A stretch of 64,000 bases of DNA. Origin: an uncultured Pseudomonadales bacterium. Its GTDB lineage: Bacteria; Pseudomonadota; Gammaproteobacteria; Pseudomonadales; Pseudohongiellaceae. The DNA is taken from NCBI GenBank assembly GCA_949372635.1, contig CASIAB010000002.1:1-64000 (forward strand), read 5' to 3'. The notes below the pieces were generated by a model, which saw nothing but the letters and a program-made list of their open reading frames with translations, was not told where the DNA came from and ran no database searches. Shown here one piece after another: positions 1 through 10,600 of the stretch. Numbering within the stretch: position 1 is the stretch's first letter; each line of letters opens with the position of its first letter. Both the position numbers and the translations under genes were made by a program.

Positions 1-255
1 CGAGTCAGACAGGGTGATATTATCGGTTACGTCGGCACAACTGGCAGCGCAACCGGACCACATCTTCACTACGAATTCTTAATGGGTGGCGTACACCAGA
101 ACCCTCGCACTATTATCGACAAGCTTCCTAAAGCAAAGTCTATAGATCCCGCCGAGATGGATAGCTTTCGTACCCAAACCGCCGATCTACTAAAACGTTT
201 TTCAGATATGAACAGCACGACCTTTATCTCACTGAACCAACCTAGCGCTGACTAA
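1..255 (+). CDS. M23-family murein DD-endopeptidase, C-terminal end (5' truncated by window)
   Basis: The open frame runs from base 1 to the TAA at 253-255 and encodes the last 84 residues of a protein whose start lies outside the window. The segment contains the LytM/peptidase M23 zinc motif HLHYEF (residues 21-26 of the visible part), with GTTGSATGPHLH just before it, which is the catalytic C-terminus of zinc endopeptidases that cut peptidoglycan cross-links in the periplasm. The tail after the catalytic domain is about 50 residues and charged. Only 13 bases separate it from anmK, so cell-wall cleavage and recycling genes are probably co-transcribed; this M23–anmK pairing is common in Gammaproteobacteria. 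The family is sure; which of MepM/NlpD-like paralogues it is cannot be told from the tail. Confidence 0.88.
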   Translation, partial: RVRQGDIIGYVGTTGSATGPHLHYEFLMGGVHQNPRTIIDKLPKAKSIDPAEMDSFRTQTADLLKRFSDMNSTTFISLNQPSAD

Positions 256-268
256 AATAGGCACGCCC

Positions 269-1378
269 TTGGCCAACCTTGATTACTATATTGGTCTGAT
301 GTCAGGCACCAGCGTCGACGGTGTCGATTGCGCTCTTGTACAATTTGTCGGTGACCAACCTAGGCTGATAGCGACCCACTTTGAGCCTATAGAATCGAGC
401 CTTAGAGAAGATATCCTACGATTATGTAGCGGCAAGAATATCGACCTTGAGCTGTATGGCAATACCGACGTATCCATTGGTCAGCTGTTCGCTCGAGCAG
501 CTATAACATTACTCGCAAATGAAGACATCGAAAGAACTGCTATCCGCGCGATAGGCAGCCATGGCCAAACTGTTTTCCACTACCCGCAGGGCGATACCCG
601 CTTCACATTACAGATCGGCGATCCGAATAGTATTGCGCAAATTTCCGGCATCACTACCATTGCTGACTTTCGAAGAAAAGATATGGCTGCCGGTGGCGAA
701 GGCGCCCCGCTCGCTCCTGTGCTGCATAGAAATTGTTTTCAATCGACTAGCAGCGACCGTGTCGTATTGAATGTCGGCGGCATCGCGAACATTACCGTGC
801 TGAACAAGGATGGGACCTGCCTCGCCTTCGACACAGGCCCCGCGAATGTATTAATGGACTATTGGATTGGGAAACATCAACAAAAAAACTACGACAAGAA
901 CGGCGACTGGGCAGCCAGCGGAAATATAATTCAGCCGTTACTCAAGCTGCTCCTGAACGAGCCCTATTTTTCGAGGGCGACGCCGAAGAGCACCGGTCGA
1001 GAACTGTTCAATGGTTTGTGGCTGGAAGAGAAGTTACAAAAGCTAGGGCTTGATCTAGCCATCACCGATGTGCAGGCTACGTTACTGCGCTTTACGATCG
1101 ATAGCATCGTGAATGGGATACGCAAGACTTCTCAGCCTGCCGAAGTCTACGTCTGCGGCGGCGGCGTACATAACAATGCTTTTATGGATGACTTACAGGT
1201 CCAACTAAGTGACTGCAATGTCTTGTCCACTGCAAAACTTGGCATCGATCCGGATTGGGTTGAAGCGATTGCCTTCGCCTGGATGGCGAAGCAAACGGGC
1301 GAAGGACGCACCATCGACACGACGCCATTTACAGGCGCAACACAGGCCACCGTTCTCGGCGGAATCTACAAAGCCTAA
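269..1378 (+). CDS. anmK: Anhydro-N-acetylmuramic acid kinase
   Basis: AnmK phosphorylates and hydrates 1,6-anhydro-MurNAc to MurNAc-6-phosphate, the cytoplasmic step of cell-wall recycling. The 369-residue protein has the family length. The N-terminal GLMSGTSVDGVD motif (about residues 9-20), the RRKDMAAGGEGAPLAP segment and the FDTGPANVLMD motif are all present, as is the CGGGVHN loop near the C-terminus. The start is TTG at 269; no ATG is available near the conserved N-terminus (ANLDYYIGLMSG). It follows the M23 endopeptidase closely, in keeping with a murein turnover operon. The gene converges with erpA, whose stop lies only 32 bases away. Confidence 0.97.
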   Translation: MANLDYYIGLMSGTSVDGVDCALVQFVGDQPRLIATHFEPIESSLREDILRLCSGKNIDLELYGNTDVSIGQLFARAAITLLANEDIERTAIRAIGSHGQTVFHYPQGDTRFTLQIGDPNSIAQISGITTIADFRRKDMAAGGEGAPLAPVLHRNCFQSTSSDRVVLNVGGIANITVLNKDGTCLAFDTGPANVLMDYWIGKHQQKNYDKNGDWAASGNIIQPLLKLLLNEPYFSRATPKSTGRELFNGLWLEEKLQKLGLDLAITDVQATLLRFTIDSIVNGIRKTSQPAEVYVCGGGVHNNAFMDDLQVQLSDCNVLSTAKLGIDPDWVEAIAFAWMAKQTGEGRTIDTTPFTGATQATVLGGIYKA

Positions 1379-1410
1379 TTTGGCTTGAGGTTAGTCTTAG
1401 ATAAAAATTT

Positions 1411-1764
1411 TTAGATGGAAAACGAGGAACCGCAACCACAGGTTGTGGTAGCTAGCGGGTTGTTCACAATAAAACGCGAACCTTCTAGACCTTCGACGTA
1501 GTCGACCCTAGATCCTACGAGGTATTGATAGCTGAGGGGATCGACTAGGAGGCTAGCGCCCTTATTTTTGATGATAGTGTCGTCTTCATTGACCTCTTCA
1601 TCAAAGGAAAAGCCGTACTGAAATCCTGAGCAACCGCCGCCAGTGACGAAGACTCGAAGCTTCAGCTTGTCGTTGCCCTCCTCAGAAATCAAATTGTGCA
1701 CCTTGTCCGCCGCATTATCGGTGAAGGACATGATGATTGGCTCTTGTGTTTGTACTACGGACAT
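1411..1764 (-). CDS. erpA: Iron-sulfur cluster insertion protein ErpA
   Basis: ErpA is an A-type carrier that delivers Fe-S clusters to apoproteins such as those of isoprenoid synthesis and respiration. The 117-residue product carries the three cluster cysteines in [11 protein letters not shown] and in the C-terminal [10 protein letters not shown], and the [13 protein letters not shown] signature is nearly identical to that of E. coli ErpA. The start at 1764 aligns with the E. coli N-terminus; an internal ATG at 1731 would remove the first eleven residues. The neighbour upstream is the bactofilin gene, but 162 bases with a strong promoter and an IscR-like site intervene, so erpA is probably transcribed on its own in response to Fe-S demand. 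Confidence 0.97.
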   Translation of the reverse strand: MSVVQTQEPIIMSFTDNAADKVHNLISEEGNDKLKLRVFVTGGGCSGFQYGFSFDEEVNEDDTIIKNKGASLLVDPLSYQYLVGSRVDYVEGLEGSRFIVNNPLATTTCGCGSSFSI

Positions 1765-1827
1765 TTGAATTCTCAGCTGGTGTAGACCGGACTCTTGGAT
1801 ACTCGACCATCGCTTACTTCGAGGATG

Positions 1828-1857
1828 ATTATGTCAATAACCAACTAATTTAGTCAA
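1828..1857 (-). promoter_or_regulatory. erpA promoter (sigma-70 type)
   Basis: Read on the minus strand, TTGACT (1857-1852) and CATAAT (1833-1828) are separated by 18 bases, a good sigma-70 pair. The inferred transcript would start near 1821, giving a leader of about 55 bases before the erpA ATG at 1764. The -35 box lies inside the IscR-like site. Confidence 0.6.
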
Positions 1858-1861
1858 TTAT
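1837..1861 (-). promoter_or_regulatory. IscR type 1 binding site over the erpA promoter
   Basis: The 25-base palindrome begins ATAATTGACTAA on the minus strand and ends TAGTTGGTTAT. By eye it matches 22 of 25 positions of the published IscR type 1 consensus, with a TGACT..AGTT core. It covers the -35 box of the erpA promoter, where [2Fe-2S]-IscR would repress. IscR control of erpA is known in E. coli; transfer to this organism is inference. Confidence 0.6.
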
Positions 1862-1926
1862 TCCTCGACTCTATTTTAAGCAGCAGTAACAGCAATCAAG
1901 CTCCAGAACTGGTCTATATACAGCTG

Positions 1927-2370
1927 TTAGCTATTCTGTATAACCGAGTTGTCGAAGGGAAGCTTCTTCTTTTCTGCTGCTAGACGTTTGTTCTCGTTCT
2001 GGCTGGTGCTGATATGCATAAGATTGCCGTTTACCTCAGAACCCATAACCATCTCGATCAGATTGTAGTAAACACTGCCTACTACAACCGCCTTTGCTGC
2101 CAGCTCTAAATGATTGGTGGAGCGAAGATCGCCTTGCACTAATCCATTTACGATCGCCGACGGCACACAGACCTCCCCCTCGACCGCACCCTTCTCCGCG
2201 ACTCGAATAAGGGCCTCGGAATCATCTTCGGCGTAAATATTTCCCTTCACTCGCCCCTCAATAATCAACTCTCCACTGAAGTGGATATCACCAACAATCT
2301 CGGTAGCTCTCGATACCAGCGTATGAGCTGGACCGGTTGATGTTTTATCTGGCAATGGCTTTTTAAACAT
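1927..2370 (-). CDS. Bactofilin (polymer-forming cytoskeletal protein)
   Basis: Bactofilins self-assemble without nucleotide into filaments that scaffold cell-wall enzymes. The 147-residue product has a short basic N-terminus (MFKKPLPDK), a central right-handed beta-helix domain of repeated small/hydrophobic steps (about residues 18-120, containing GELIIEGRVKGNI and GLVQGDLRST) and a polar C-terminal tail, the normal bactofilin plan and length. Three ATGs occur at 2379, 2376 and 2370. A GGAG lies directly against the first, so the third (spacing nine bases) is the likeliest start and also gives the typical bactofilin beginning. It lies between a membrane coiled-coil protein gene and erpA, close to murein genes, which fits a wall-morphogenesis role. 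Confidence 0.9.
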   Translation of the reverse strand: MFKKPLPDKTSTGPAHTLVSRATEIVGDIHFSGELIIEGRVKGNIYAEDDSEALIRVAEKGAVEGEVCVPSAIVNGLVQGDLRSTNHLELAAKAVVVGSVYYNLIEMVMGSEVNGNLMHISTSQNENKRLAAEKKKLPFDNSVIQNS

Positions 2371-2443
2371 AGTCATCATCTCCTATCAATTCTGTACTAC
2401 CTAACTACTAATTAGTTTCCAGGACTCATTTAACGCAAAGCAA

Positions 2444-3187
2444 TCAACGCTCAACGACCCAACTAAAATTCTGGTTAATGCTTTTCTCGACCGGCTCTAC
2501 CGATACCGCCGCGACCTGCAAGCGATCTGGGGAAAAATTGTCCGGTAAGACTAGTTCTCCCTCGATATTCTGAAAATATTTGAAGCGAAGCCTAATATCG
2601 AGCTGATCTTGTTCTGCTGACAAATCGCGAAGCGACAGTATCAGCTGCTCTTCGCTCTGCGAACCTACTAAATTGATATTCACATGGCCGATCAAGAACG
2701 TATCGCCGTCTGCATCTTGCTGCCGCAAAACTAATTTATAGCGATAGCGATTACTCTCACGCGTCGCGTTGATATCGAGCTGACTGATAATCAGCCCGGT
2801 GTCCTCGGTTTCCGCGGACACGACCTGTCGGTAGTAGACAATGTCTTGTTCGAGCTGCGCTACACGATCACGCAAGCCAATAATCGTCGCCTGTACTTCT
2901 TCTGTCGCACGCTGATCCATCACGCTCGATCTGTCCAATATCGCGACCTGTCGGCGTAGTTCTGAATTTTCTGTCTCGGTACCAATCAACTGCTCGCTCA
3001 ATTCCTGCTGTGTTGCCTGTTTGGATTGTTGGCTGCGCAGCGTGTTGGAATAGCCAAACATGAAGCCGCCAATTGCGCTCGCCCCTATACCTAGAGCAAG
3101 TAAGCAAACAAACACGAAGCGCCTGCCAGGCCTATAAGGCACGACAACCATCTTTTCTTGTTTACTGCCTTTAACTACATTGGGCAC
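2444..3187 (-). CDS. Single-pass membrane protein with periplasmic coiled coil (DUF6776-like)
   Basis: The 247-residue product has a basic cytoplasmic N-terminus, one transmembrane helix at about residues 25-46 (FVFVCLLALGIGASAIGGFMF), a predicted coiled coil at about 50-118 rich in Q, E and L, and a mixed beta C-terminal domain. It resembles the uncharacterised DUF6776 proteins found beside bactofilin and argC in Pseudomonas-like genomes; that name is from memory of gene order and architecture. The start is GTG at 3187, preceded by GGAG at suitable spacing. It lies 73 bases upstream of the bactofilin gene in the same direction and could anchor the filament or a wall enzyme to the membrane; this role is inference. 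Confidence 0.75.
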   Translation of the reverse strand: MPNVVKGSKQEKMVVVPYRPGRRFVFVCLLALGIGASAIGGFMFGYSNTLRSQQSKQATQQELSEQLIGTETENSELRRQVAILDRSSVMDQRATEEVQATIIGLRDRVAQLEQDIVYYRQVVSAETEDTGLIISQLDINATRESNRYRYKLVLRQQDADGDTFLIGHVNINLVGSQSEEQLILSLRDLSAEQDQLDIRLRFKYFQNIEGELVLPDNFSPDRLQVAAVSVEPVEKSINQNFSWVVER

Positions 3188-3240
3188 ACAGACTTCTCCA
3201 GTCTAATCAAAAGTGACCTAACGCTCAGACTATGCAGAGC

Positions 3241-4284
3241 TTAGGGCAATAAGGCGATATTTTGCAATCCCGTTGTCTCATCTAAGCCAAACATGATATT
3301 CATGTTCTGTATGGCCTGTCCTGCAGCACCTTTTACCAGATTGTCCTCTGCCGAAAGCACCACGATCGTATTTGTGTCCTCAGAGTAAGCTACTGCTATC
3401 TGACATTTGTTCGACCCCTTCACATTTCTGGTAGCCGGTACTTCGCCCTGAGGCAGCATATCCACGAACGGCTCGTCGGCATAACGCTGTTCATACAACG
3501 CCTGTAGCTGGTCTAGTGAGAGCTTTAAGCCCGATTTCACCGGCGCATAAAGTGTCGCCAGAATGCCGCGTATCATCGGGACCAGATGCGGAATAAAAGT
3601 CAATCGAATATCAGATTCGCTATAGGTATTTAAACGCTCGCATATTTCCGGATGATGACGGTGTCCAGAAAGCCCATAGGCCTTAATAGACTCGGTGGCC
3701 TCACAGAGCAAGAAGTCTTCGACTGCCTTTCTGCCGGCTCCGCTCACACCAGACTTGGCGTCGGCGATAAGCCGGTCTGTCTCGATGAGGGAGTTTTCCA
3801 ATAACGGCAAGAAACCCAACTGGATCGCCGTGGGGTAACAGCCCGGCACAGCAATTAGCTGTGCTGATTTAATTTTTTCTCGGTTCACTTCCGGCAGCCC
3901 ATAGACCGCGTCGGCTACAAGCTCTGGGCAGACGTGCTTCGTCTTATACCATTGCTCCCACAGAGGAATGTCTTGAATTCTAAAATCCGCCGAGAGATCG
4001 ATGACCTTAATGCCTTCCGATAACAATTCTGCGACGGTATTCATCGCGACAGCATGAGGCGTGGCATAGAAGACGACATCGCAAGCCTGCAATAAATCCG
4101 CGTCAGCAGCTGAGAACTGAAGATCCACATGGCCACGCAGATTAGGAAAACGGCTGTGCACATCCACGCCCGCGAGCTCTCGCGAAGTCACGACGGTAAT
4201 CTCCACATCACTGCGAGGCGCGAGCAATCTGAGTAGCTCGACGCCGGTGTAGCCAGTGGCTCCTATAATTCCAACTTTTATCAA
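3241..4284 (-). CDS. argC: N-acetyl-gamma-glutamyl-phosphate reductase
   Basis: ArgC reduces N-acetylglutamyl-phosphate to the semialdehyde with NADPH in arginine synthesis. The product shows the Rossmann start [20 protein letters not shown] and the active-site cysteine in VPGCYPTA, followed by the conserved [11 protein letters not shown]. The frame stays open upstream to 4407, but the extra 41 residues match nothing in the family. A TTG at 4284 with GGAG seven bases before it gives 347 residues, the usual ArgC length, so I chose it. The gene precedes the DUF6776-like gene by 53 bases and may share its transcript. Confidence 0.95.
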   Translation of the reverse strand: MIKVGIIGATGYTGVELLRLLAPRSDVEITVVTSRELAGVDVHSRFPNLRGHVDLQFSAADADLLQACDVVFYATPHAVAMNTVAELLSEGIKVIDLSADFRIQDIPLWEQWYKTKHVCPELVADAVYGLPEVNREKIKSAQLIAVPGCYPTAIQLGFLPLLENSLIETDRLIADAKSGVSGAGRKAVEDFLLCEATESIKAYGLSGHRHHPEICERLNTYSESDIRLTFIPHLVPMIRGILATLYAPVKSGLKLSLDQLQALYEQRYADEPFVDMLPQGEVPATRNVKGSNKCQIAVAYSEDTNTIVVLSAEDNLVKGAAGQAIQNMNIMFGLDETTGLQNIALLP

Positions 4285-4536
4285 AACAGACTCCGTAGGT
4301 GGTATCAGTAATTCAGTCTTTACTGCGGGGAGGAGGAGCGAATCAGTTGTTGCAAATGGTACTTGCCAGCTTATCTGAATTTCCGGATTGGACATCTTAC
4401 ACGCCAATGCCTAGATTGCAATATATGGGAGCATTTCATTACGTAAAATCAACGGCTTAGCGACGATTCGCGCTATCATCAAGACATAAACCCTTAAGCT
4501 GTGGTAGCTTCTCCCCCAATACTGCAGGAGCGCAAC

Positions 4537-4962
4537 ATGCTTTGGATTAAAGCCTTTCATATCATCGGGGTAGTTTGCTGGTTTAGCGGGATTTTCTATC
4601 TGCCGCGCCTATTCGTCTATCACGCCATGAGCGAAGACCAGATCAGTCAAGATCGCTTCGAGATCATGGAAAGGAAGTTGTTCTGGTACATCATGACGCC
4701 ATCGGCGGTACTGGCCTTAATTCTCGGCTCCTGGCTACTGATCGCCAACTATGGCTACTTCATGGCCTGGTGGTGGATGAAGGCGAAGCTTGGTCTAGTG
4801 GCTCTACTACTTGGCTATCACTACTACTGTTGGTGGTATATGAAGGCGCTCAGAGAAGACTCAAAGATTCGTAGCCACAAATACTTTCGCGTCTATAATG
4901 AGCTTCCGGTGTTATTGCTCGTGGCAATCGTAATCCTCATCGTCGTCAAACCTATTTTATAG
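4537..4962 (+). CDS. hemJ: Protoporphyrinogen IX oxidase HemJ
   Basis: HemJ is the membrane oxidase that converts protoporphyrinogen IX to protoporphyrin IX in many Gram-negative bacteria lacking HemG and HemY. The 141-residue product has four hydrophobic helices, the conserved N-terminal [25 protein letters not shown] with its histidines, and the WMKAKL segment containing the conserved lysine. An upstream GTG at 4501 is in frame, but the ATG at 4537 has an AGGAG six bases before it and gives the normal family length. It is 19 bases ahead of hemL in the same direction, so two tetrapyrrole genes form a small operon. Confidence 0.93.
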   Translation: MLWIKAFHIIGVVCWFSGIFYLPRLFVYHAMSEDQISQDRFEIMERKLFWYIMTPSAVLALILGSWLLIANYGYFMAWWWMKAKLGLVALLLGYHYYCWWYMKALREDSKIRSHKYFRVYNELPVLLLVAIVILIVVKPIL

Positions 4963-4981
4963 AATTCTGAAGGACCTTATA

Positions 4982-6274
4982 ATGAGCAACGAAAATTCCA
5001 GGCATTTATATGACCTGGCTGTAAAACATATACCCGGCGGTGTGAATTCTCCAGTCAGAGCCTTCAAAGGCGTTGGCGGAGATCCGTTGTTCTTTAAAGC
5101 CGGTCAAGACGCGTATCTGATCGATGCCGACGATAATCGTTATGTTGACTATGTCGGCGGCTTTGGCCCTCTCATCTTAGGGCACTGCCATATCGAGGTC
5201 GTGGAAGCACTGCGTAACCAGTTGCAACAAGGCCTCGCCTTCGGCGCATCGACCGAGGCCGAAGTTAAGATTGCCGATAAGATCTGTGAGCTCATGCCTT
5301 CCATCGAGAAAGTAAGACTAGTTACATCCGGCACCGAAGCTACCATGAGCGCTATTCGTCTCGCGCGCGGTTATACCGGTCGCGATCGCATCGTGAAATT
5401 TGAAGGCTGTTATCACGGTCATGTCGATGGCCTATTGGTTAAGGCAGGCTCTGGCGCACTCACACTCGGCGAGCCCGATTCACTAGGCGTACCGAAAGCG
5501 TATACCGATCTGACCCATGTGCTTCCTTATAATGATACGAGTGCACTACAGAGCTTCTTCGCCGCAAATGGCGATGACATCGCCTGCGTGATTGTTGAGC
5601 CAGTTGCCGGAAACATGAACTGCGTCCCTCCTGTGCCGGGCTTTCTTGAGGCATTACGTGAACATTGCACCAAGTACGGCGCAGTACTGATCTTCGACGA
5701 GGTAATGACGGGTTTTCGCGTCGCACTAGGTGGCGCTCAATCTGTCTATCAAGTTACACCCGACCTGACGACGATTGGCAAGGTGATCGGCGGCGGACTT
5801 CCTATTGGCGCCTTCGGTGGCAAAACGGAAATAATGGAGCTGATCGCGCCACTGGGCGGGGTCTATCAGGCTGGCACATTGGCTGGCAGCCCGCTTGCGG
5901 TTGCGGCAGGTCTCGCCATGTTGAATGTGATTTCCAAGCCTGGCTTTCACGATGAGCTAGCGGCACGCACGACCACCCTGCTTAACGGCCTACAGGAACG
6001 CGCCGATCAGGCCGGCATTGCCTTTACCACGAATCAAGTTGGCGCAATGTTCGGCTGCTTCTTTATCGAAGAAAAACAGGTCAGTCACTTCTCGCAAGTA
6101 ATGAGCTGCGACACTGAACGCTTCAAGCATTATTTCCACAGCATGTTAGAAAATGGCGTCTACCTGGCACCTTCTGCCTTCGAGGCAGGATTCGTATCCA
6201 GCGCACACGGCAACACGGAAATTCAGCTCACACTGGACGCGGCTGAAAAAGCCTTTTCTGCGCTGCCAAAATAG
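4982..6274 (+). CDS. hemL: Glutamate-1-semialdehyde 2,1-aminomutase
   Basis: HemL moves the amino group of glutamate-1-semialdehyde to make 5-aminolevulinate, the committed precursor of heme in the C5 pathway. The 430-residue product matches the family length. PLP-binding features are the [13 protein letters not shown] segment, the FDEVMTGFR motif and the Schiff-base lysine K267 in [15 protein letters not shown]. The ATG at 4982 follows AAGGA at good spacing. Its partner hemJ works later in the same pathway, so the pair links an early and a late heme step. The C-terminus is followed within 30 bases by a PfkB kinase gene. Confidence 0.97.
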   Translation: MSNENSRHLYDLAVKHIPGGVNSPVRAFKGVGGDPLFFKAGQDAYLIDADDNRYVDYVGGFGPLILGHCHIEVVEALRNQLQQGLAFGASTEAEVKIADKICELMPSIEKVRLVTSGTEATMSAIRLARGYTGRDRIVKFEGCYHGHVDGLLVKAGSGALTLGEPDSLGVPKAYTDLTHVLPYNDTSALQSFFAANGDDIACVIVEPVAGNMNCVPPVPGFLEALREHCTKYGAVLIFDEVMTGFRVALGGAQSVYQVTPDLTTIGKVIGGGLPIGAFGGKTEIMELIAPLGGVYQAGTLAGSPLAVAAGLAMLNVISKPGFHDELAARTTTLLNGLQERADQAGIAFTTNQVGAMFGCFFIEEKQVSHFSQVMSCDTERFKHYFHSMLENGVYLAPSAFEAGFVSSAHGNTEIQLTLDAAEKAFSALPK

Positions 6275-6302
6275 ATAAAAATTAGATAGATAAGGAAAAA
6301 AA

Positions 6303-7298
6303 GTGAAATTTGATGTATACGGAATAGGTAACGCGTTAGTTGACAAGGAATTCGAAGTTGAAGAAATTTTCTTTCAGGATCACGGTATAGAAAAGGGCCT
6401 AATGACGCTGGGAACAGACGAAGAGTCCTTACGCCTCCTCGGGATACTCACTAAACAATACGGCATCAAAAAACAAGCAGGCGGTGGCTCTGCGGCGAAC
6501 ACTCTGTATGCAATTAGTCAGTTTGGTGGCAAAGCATTCTTTAGCTGCAAAGTGGCGAGTGACGAGACTGGAGATTTTTTCCTCAAAGAACTCGGCGATC
6601 AAAACATTCAAACGAATTCCCAAACTCAATGTGACGATGGTTTAACCGGACGATGTCTTATAATGATTAGCCCTGACGCCGAACGTACCATGTACACGTA
6701 TCTAGGTGTATCGGAAACCATTTCTGAACAAGAGTTAGACCTGGGCGCCGCGAAAAACTCCGAATACATTTATATAGAGGGCTATTTCGTCACCTCGCCA
6801 AGCGCCAAATCGGCGGCTATTGAGCTTAAGCGGTTCGCGGAAAAAAACCAGATAAAAACAGCCATGACCTTTTCAGATCCTGCCATGGTTGAGTATTTTC
6901 TCGATGGTATCAATGACGTATTGGGTGAAGGCGTTGACCTATTGTTTTGCAACGAACAGGAATTAAAGCTTTGGGCGGGTACTGGGGACTTCGATGAGGC
7001 CTGTGATAAGATGAAGACGAAGGCCAAACAGTTTGCTATTACAAGGGGAGCCGGAGGTGCGCTGCTTTTTGACGGTAGCAACTACATTAATGTCGACGCA
7101 CATGTTGTAAAGGCTGTGGACACCAACGGTGCTGGCGATATGTTTGCCGGGGCCTTTTTGTATGCACTAACTCAGGGAAAGGATTTCAAAACGGCGGGTA
7201 ATCTGGCGAGCCTTGCATCGGCTACCGTGGTAGCCAACTTCGGTCCTAGACTTGAAGCGAATCAGCACGGTAAGGTTGCTGCGCAAATCTTAGGCTAG
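6303..7298 (+). CDS. PfkB-family carbohydrate/adenosine kinase
   Basis: The 331-residue cytosolic protein belongs to the ribokinase (PfkB) fold. It has the N-terminal GNALVD start, the [18 protein letters not shown] motif (signature 1, about residues 60-77) and the catalytic [13 protein letters not shown] motif (signature 2, with the catalytic Asp) near residue 277. Closest by memory are proteins annotated as adenosine kinase in Gammaproteobacteria, which would phosphorylate adenosine or a related nucleoside; the substrate is not proven by sequence. The start is GTG at 6303 with AAGGA upstream. Its last four bases overlap the end of dnaJ, which runs the other way. Confidence 0.9.
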   Translation: MKFDVYGIGNALVDKEFEVEEIFFQDHGIEKGLMTLGTDEESLRLLGILTKQYGIKKQAGGGSAANTLYAISQFGGKAFFSCKVASDETGDFFLKELGDQNIQTNSQTQCDDGLTGRCLIMISPDAERTMYTYLGVSETISEQELDLGAAKNSEYIYIEGYFVTSPSAKSAAIELKRFAEKNQIKTAMTFSDPAMVEYFLDGINDVLGEGVDLLFCNEQELKLWAGTGDFDEACDKMKTKAKQFAITRGAGGALLFDGSNYINVDAHVVKAVDTNGAGDMFAGAFLYALTQGKDFKTAGNLASLASATVVANFGPRLEANQHGKVAAQILG

Positions 7299-8416
7299 CC
7301 GCGCAGATCGTCGACGAAACTCTTTACCCCGTCAAACCATGAAGCAGTCTTAGGCGACTGCTTTTTCCCTTCCTTACCCTGAATTTCACCGAATTCCACA
7401 AGAATTTCCTTCTGACGCTTCGTCAGATGTACCGGTGTCTCAACCACTACGCGACATAGCAAGTCGCCGGTATTCCCGCCGCGAATTGGCTTAACGCCCT
7501 TGTCGCGAAGACGAAACAGCTTGCCTGTTTGCGTCTCAGTAGGAATCTTCAATTTAACGCGACCATCTAGCGTAGGCACTTCCAACTCACCACCTAAAGC
7601 AGCATCAACGAAATTGATTGGTATTTCGCAATGAAGGTCACGCCCTTCTCTCACGAATATTTTGTGCGGCCTTATGGACATCTCCACATACAGATCGCCA
7701 GGAGGCCCGCCGTGAGTTCCAGCCTGGCCCTCTCCAGTTAAGCGAATGCGATCGCCTACATCGACACCTGCCGGCACTTTGACCGACAGTGTCTTGGTTT
7801 CTTCAACATTGCCACGACCATGACAGGTCCCGCAGGGATCCTTAATCTGTTTGCCTGCGCCCTGACAACGTGGGCAGGTCTGCTGTACAGAGAAAAAGCC
7901 TTGCTGCATGCGCACCTGACCGTGACCACCACAAGTCGTACAGTCGACCGGCTGACTGCCCTTCTTTGATCCGCTGCCATCACAGCTATCACATGTAACG
8001 GTAGTCGGAATACGAATCTTCACCGACGTGCCCTTCACCGCTTCTTCGAGATTTAAATCTAAGTTGTAACGTAAATCGGCACCCTGGCGTACATGACTTT
8101 GCCCGCCACCTCCGCGACCACCACCAAAAATGTCACCAAATATATCGCCAAAAGCATCGCTAAAGTCGGCAGAGCCGCGACTGGTTTGTCCTTCTACGCC
8201 GGCATGACCGTACTGATCGTAACGCGCGCGTTTTTCCTTGTCGGAGAGTACTTCGAAGGCCTCGTTCGCCTCTTTGAATGTATCCTCGGCCGCTTTGTTC
8301 TCAGGATTACGATCCGGATGGTTTTTCATAGCCACACGGCGGTAGGCCTTTTTAATGTCGGCTGCCGCTGTGTCTTTCGAAACGCCCAGTACTTCGTAGT
8401 AGTCTTTTTTTGACAT
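7295..8416 (-). CDS. dnaJ: Chaperone DnaJ (Hsp40)
   Basis: DnaJ delivers unfolded clients to DnaK and stimulates its ATPase. The 373-residue product has a complete type I plan: J domain (residues 1-70, with HPDRNP), Gly/Phe-rich linker with GGGRGGGGQ, four zinc-finger CxxCxGxG motifs ([32 protein letters not shown]) and the beta-barrel C-terminal domains. It lies 135 bases downstream of dnaK on the same strand, with a terminator-like hairpin between them that would lower its expression relative to dnaK. Confidence 0.98.
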   Translation of the reverse strand: MSKKDYYEVLGVSKDTAAADIKKAYRRVAMKNHPDRNPENKAAEDTFKEANEAFEVLSDKEKRARYDQYGHAGVEGQTSRGSADFSDAFGDIFGDIFGGGRGGGGQSHVRQGADLRYNLDLNLEEAVKGTSVKIRIPTTVTCDSCDGSGSKKGSQPVDCTTCGGHGQVRMQQGFFSVQQTCPRCQGAGKQIKDPCGTCHGRGNVEETKTLSVKVPAGVDVGDRIRLTGEGQAGTHGGPPGDLYVEMSIRPHKIFVREGRDLHCEIPINFVDAALGGELEVPTLDGRVKLKIPTETQTGKLFRLRDKGVKPIRGGNTGDLLCRVVVETPVHLTKRQKEILVEFGEIQGKEGKKQSPKTASWFDGVKSFVDDLRG

Positions 8417-8462
8417 TTCTGTGCTCTTTTACTTGCTGTACTGTTACGGTCAATAAACGCAA

Positions 8463-8492
8463 AAAACTAAGTCATCGAAATGACTTAGTTTT
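8463..8492 (-). terminator. Terminator or attenuator between dnaK and dnaJ
   Basis: A perfect 13-bp inverted repeat (8463-8475 with 8480-8492) has a 4-base loop. On the minus strand it reads AAAACTAAGTCAT, loop, ATGACTTAGTTTT and continues into T, so it ends with a U-run. The stem is A/T rich, so termination is likely partial and dnaJ may depend on read-through from dnaK. Confidence 0.65.
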
Positions 8493-8551
8493 CGTGTGAA
8501 TAATCTCTTTAGTGCGAATCAGTGTTGCCACTAATCCGCTACGTAGGACGA

Positions 8552-10519
8552 CTATTTCTCTTCCTTTTCTTCTTCTTTCTCTTCAGCCTGCGCTTCTTCG
8601 GAAACCTCTTCGAATTCGGCATCGACGGCTTCGGCATTCTCAGCACTGCCGCCTTCGGCTGCTGCTTCTGCTGCGCTTGCCGCACCTTCTTCTGCAGCTT
8701 GCGCCTCAGCGTACATCTTCTGCGCTAGATTACCTGAAGCATCGGTCAGCGCCTTAGTCTTGGCTTCCATTTCCACAACATCATCACCCTTTACTGCTTC
8801 TTCAAGCTCGGTGATAGCGCTTTTGATCGCGTCTTTTTCTTCGTCAGAAGCTTTGTCACCTGCTTCTTCTAAAGTCTTCTTAGTCGCATGAATCATGCCA
8901 TCGGCTGTGTTTCTCGCCGAAATCAGTTCTTCGAATTTCTTGTCATCAGCAGCATTTGCCTCGGCGTCCTTAACCATCTTATCGATCTCTTCATCAGACA
9001 ATCCGCTGGATGCCTTGATCACGATTGACTGCTCTTTACCCGTTGCCTTGTCTTTCGCCGACACGTTCAAGATACCGTTAGCATCTAGGTCGAAGGCTAC
9101 TTCGATCTGTGGCATGCCGCGCGGCGAAGGAGGTATATCACTCAGATCAAAACGACCCAGAGACTTATTCTGTGCAGCTTGCTTACGCTCGCCTTGCACT
9201 ACGTGAATAGTTACGGCAGTCTGATTATCATCAGCTGTCGAGAAGACCTGCGTCTTCTTAGTAGGAATCGTTGTGTTCTTGTCGATTAGATTACTTGAAA
9301 CACCGCCCATTGTTTCGATACCTAGAGACAAAGGCGTCACATCGAGAAGCAACACATCGGTCACGTCGCCGGAAAGTACCGCCGCCTGAATCGCAGCACC
9401 AACTGCAACCGCTTCATCAGGGTTCACATCGTGACGCGATTCCTTTCCAAAGAACTCTGCTACTTTCGCTTGAACTAATGGCATGCGTGTCTGGCCACCA
9501 ACAAGAATCACATCGTCGATTTCTGAAACCTTCAGGTCGGCATCAGCCAGAGCTGTTTTCAGTGGAACCAAAGTGCGCTCAACTAATTCTTCAACCAACG
9601 ACTCGAATTTTGCTCGAGTTAGCTTTTGCACAAGGTGCTTAGGACCCGATGCATCAGCAGTAATATAAGGAAGGTTCACCTCGGTAGACTGCGCCGAAGA
9701 CAATTCGATCTTCGCCTTCTCTGCCGCTTCTTTAAGACGCTGCAGTGCAAGCGGGTCGTTATGCAGGTCCATACCTGATTCTTTCTTGAACTCGTCTGCC
9801 AAGTAGTCAATCAAACGCAAGTCGAAATCTTCACCACCTAGGAACGTATCACCGTTAGTAGAAAGCACTTCGAAAGTGTGCTCGCCGTCTGTCTCGGCGA
9901 TCTCGATGATCGAGATATCGAAAGTACCACCACCGAGGTCGTAAACCGCGATTGTTGAGTCACCAACTTTCTTGTCCATTCCGTAAGCAAGGGCAGCAGC
10001 CGTTGGCTCATTAATAATACGCTTGACGTCTAGACCCGCAATTCTGCCGGCGTCCTTAGTTGCTTGGCGCTGAGAATCATTGAAGTAAGCAGGTACAGTA
10101 ACAACAGCTTCAGTAACCGCCTCGCCGAGAAAGTCCTCAGCGGTCTTCTTCATCTTCATCAGAGTCTGCGCTGAGATCTGTGGAGGCGACATCTTATCGT
10201 CATTTACCTCAACCCAGGCATCGCCATTATCTGCGGCTATAATTTTGTAAGGCACCATTTTTATGTCTTTCTGAACGACATCGTCCTTGAACTGGCGGCC
10301 TATCAAGCGCTTAATAGCAAACAAAGTGTTGCTTGGATTAGTTACTGCTTGACGCTTAGCCGGCTGACCAACAAGCGTCTCGCCATCACTGTTGTAAGCA
10401 ATGATGGAAGGCGTGGTGCGATCACCCTCTGCGTTCTCAAGTACCTTGGCTTCGCCCCCATCCATGACTGCAACGCATGAATTAGTGGTCCCCAAGTCGA
10501 TACCAATTATCTTTCCCAT
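8552..10519 (-). CDS. dnaK: Chaperone DnaK (Hsp70)
   Basis: DnaK is the ATP-driven chaperone of the GrpE–DnaK–DnaJ system. The 655-residue product opens with [18 protein letters not shown] and holds the phosphate-binding motif [13 protein letters not shown], the [12 protein letters not shown] segment and a substrate-binding domain with [13 protein letters not shown]. The C-terminus is a long Glu/Ala/Lys tail rather than the compact EEVKDKK of E. coli. An upstream ATG at 10561 is in frame, but the ATG at 10519 has a GGAG and matches the universal N-terminus. A sigma-32-like promoter lies in the gap to grpE, 148 bases upstream. Confidence 0.98.
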   Translation of the reverse strand: MGKIIGIDLGTTNSCVAVMDGGEAKVLENAEGDRTTPSIIAYNSDGETLVGQPAKRQAVTNPSNTLFAIKRLIGRQFKDDVVQKDIKMVPYKIIAADNGDAWVEVNDDKMSPPQISAQTLMKMKKTAEDFLGEAVTEAVVTVPAYFNDSQRQATKDAGRIAGLDVKRIINEPTAAALAYGMDKKVGDSTIAVYDLGGGTFDISIIEIAETDGEHTFEVLSTNGDTFLGGEDFDLRLIDYLADEFKKESGMDLHNDPLALQRLKEAAEKAKIELSSAQSTEVNLPYITADASGPKHLVQKLTRAKFESLVEELVERTLVPLKTALADADLKVSEIDDVILVGGQTRMPLVQAKVAEFFGKESRHDVNPDEAVAVGAAIQAAVLSGDVTDVLLLDVTPLSLGIETMGGVSSNLIDKNTTIPTKKTQVFSTADDNQTAVTIHVVQGERKQAAQNKSLGRFDLSDIPPSPRGMPQIEVAFDLDANGILNVSAKDKATGKEQSIVIKASSGLSDEEIDKMVKDAEANAADDKKFEELISARNTADGMIHATKKTLEEAGDKASDEEKDAIKSAITELEEAVKGDDVVEMEAKTKALTDASGNLAQKMYAEAQAAEEGAASAAEAAAEGGSAENAEAVDAEFEEVSEEAQAEEKEEEKEEK

Positions 10520-10600
10520 TTCCAAATCTCCGATCGTGCTTTTATCCTGAATCGCGCTCACCTGCAGCGCTGATCCGGCGTATATGTTGCTAATGACTTG

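Noticed and set aside
8512..9642. Several plus frames opposite dnaK
   Set aside because: Leu/Arg-rich or Ser-rich shadows produced by the repeated Glu/Ala/Lys codons of dnaK; no start signals.
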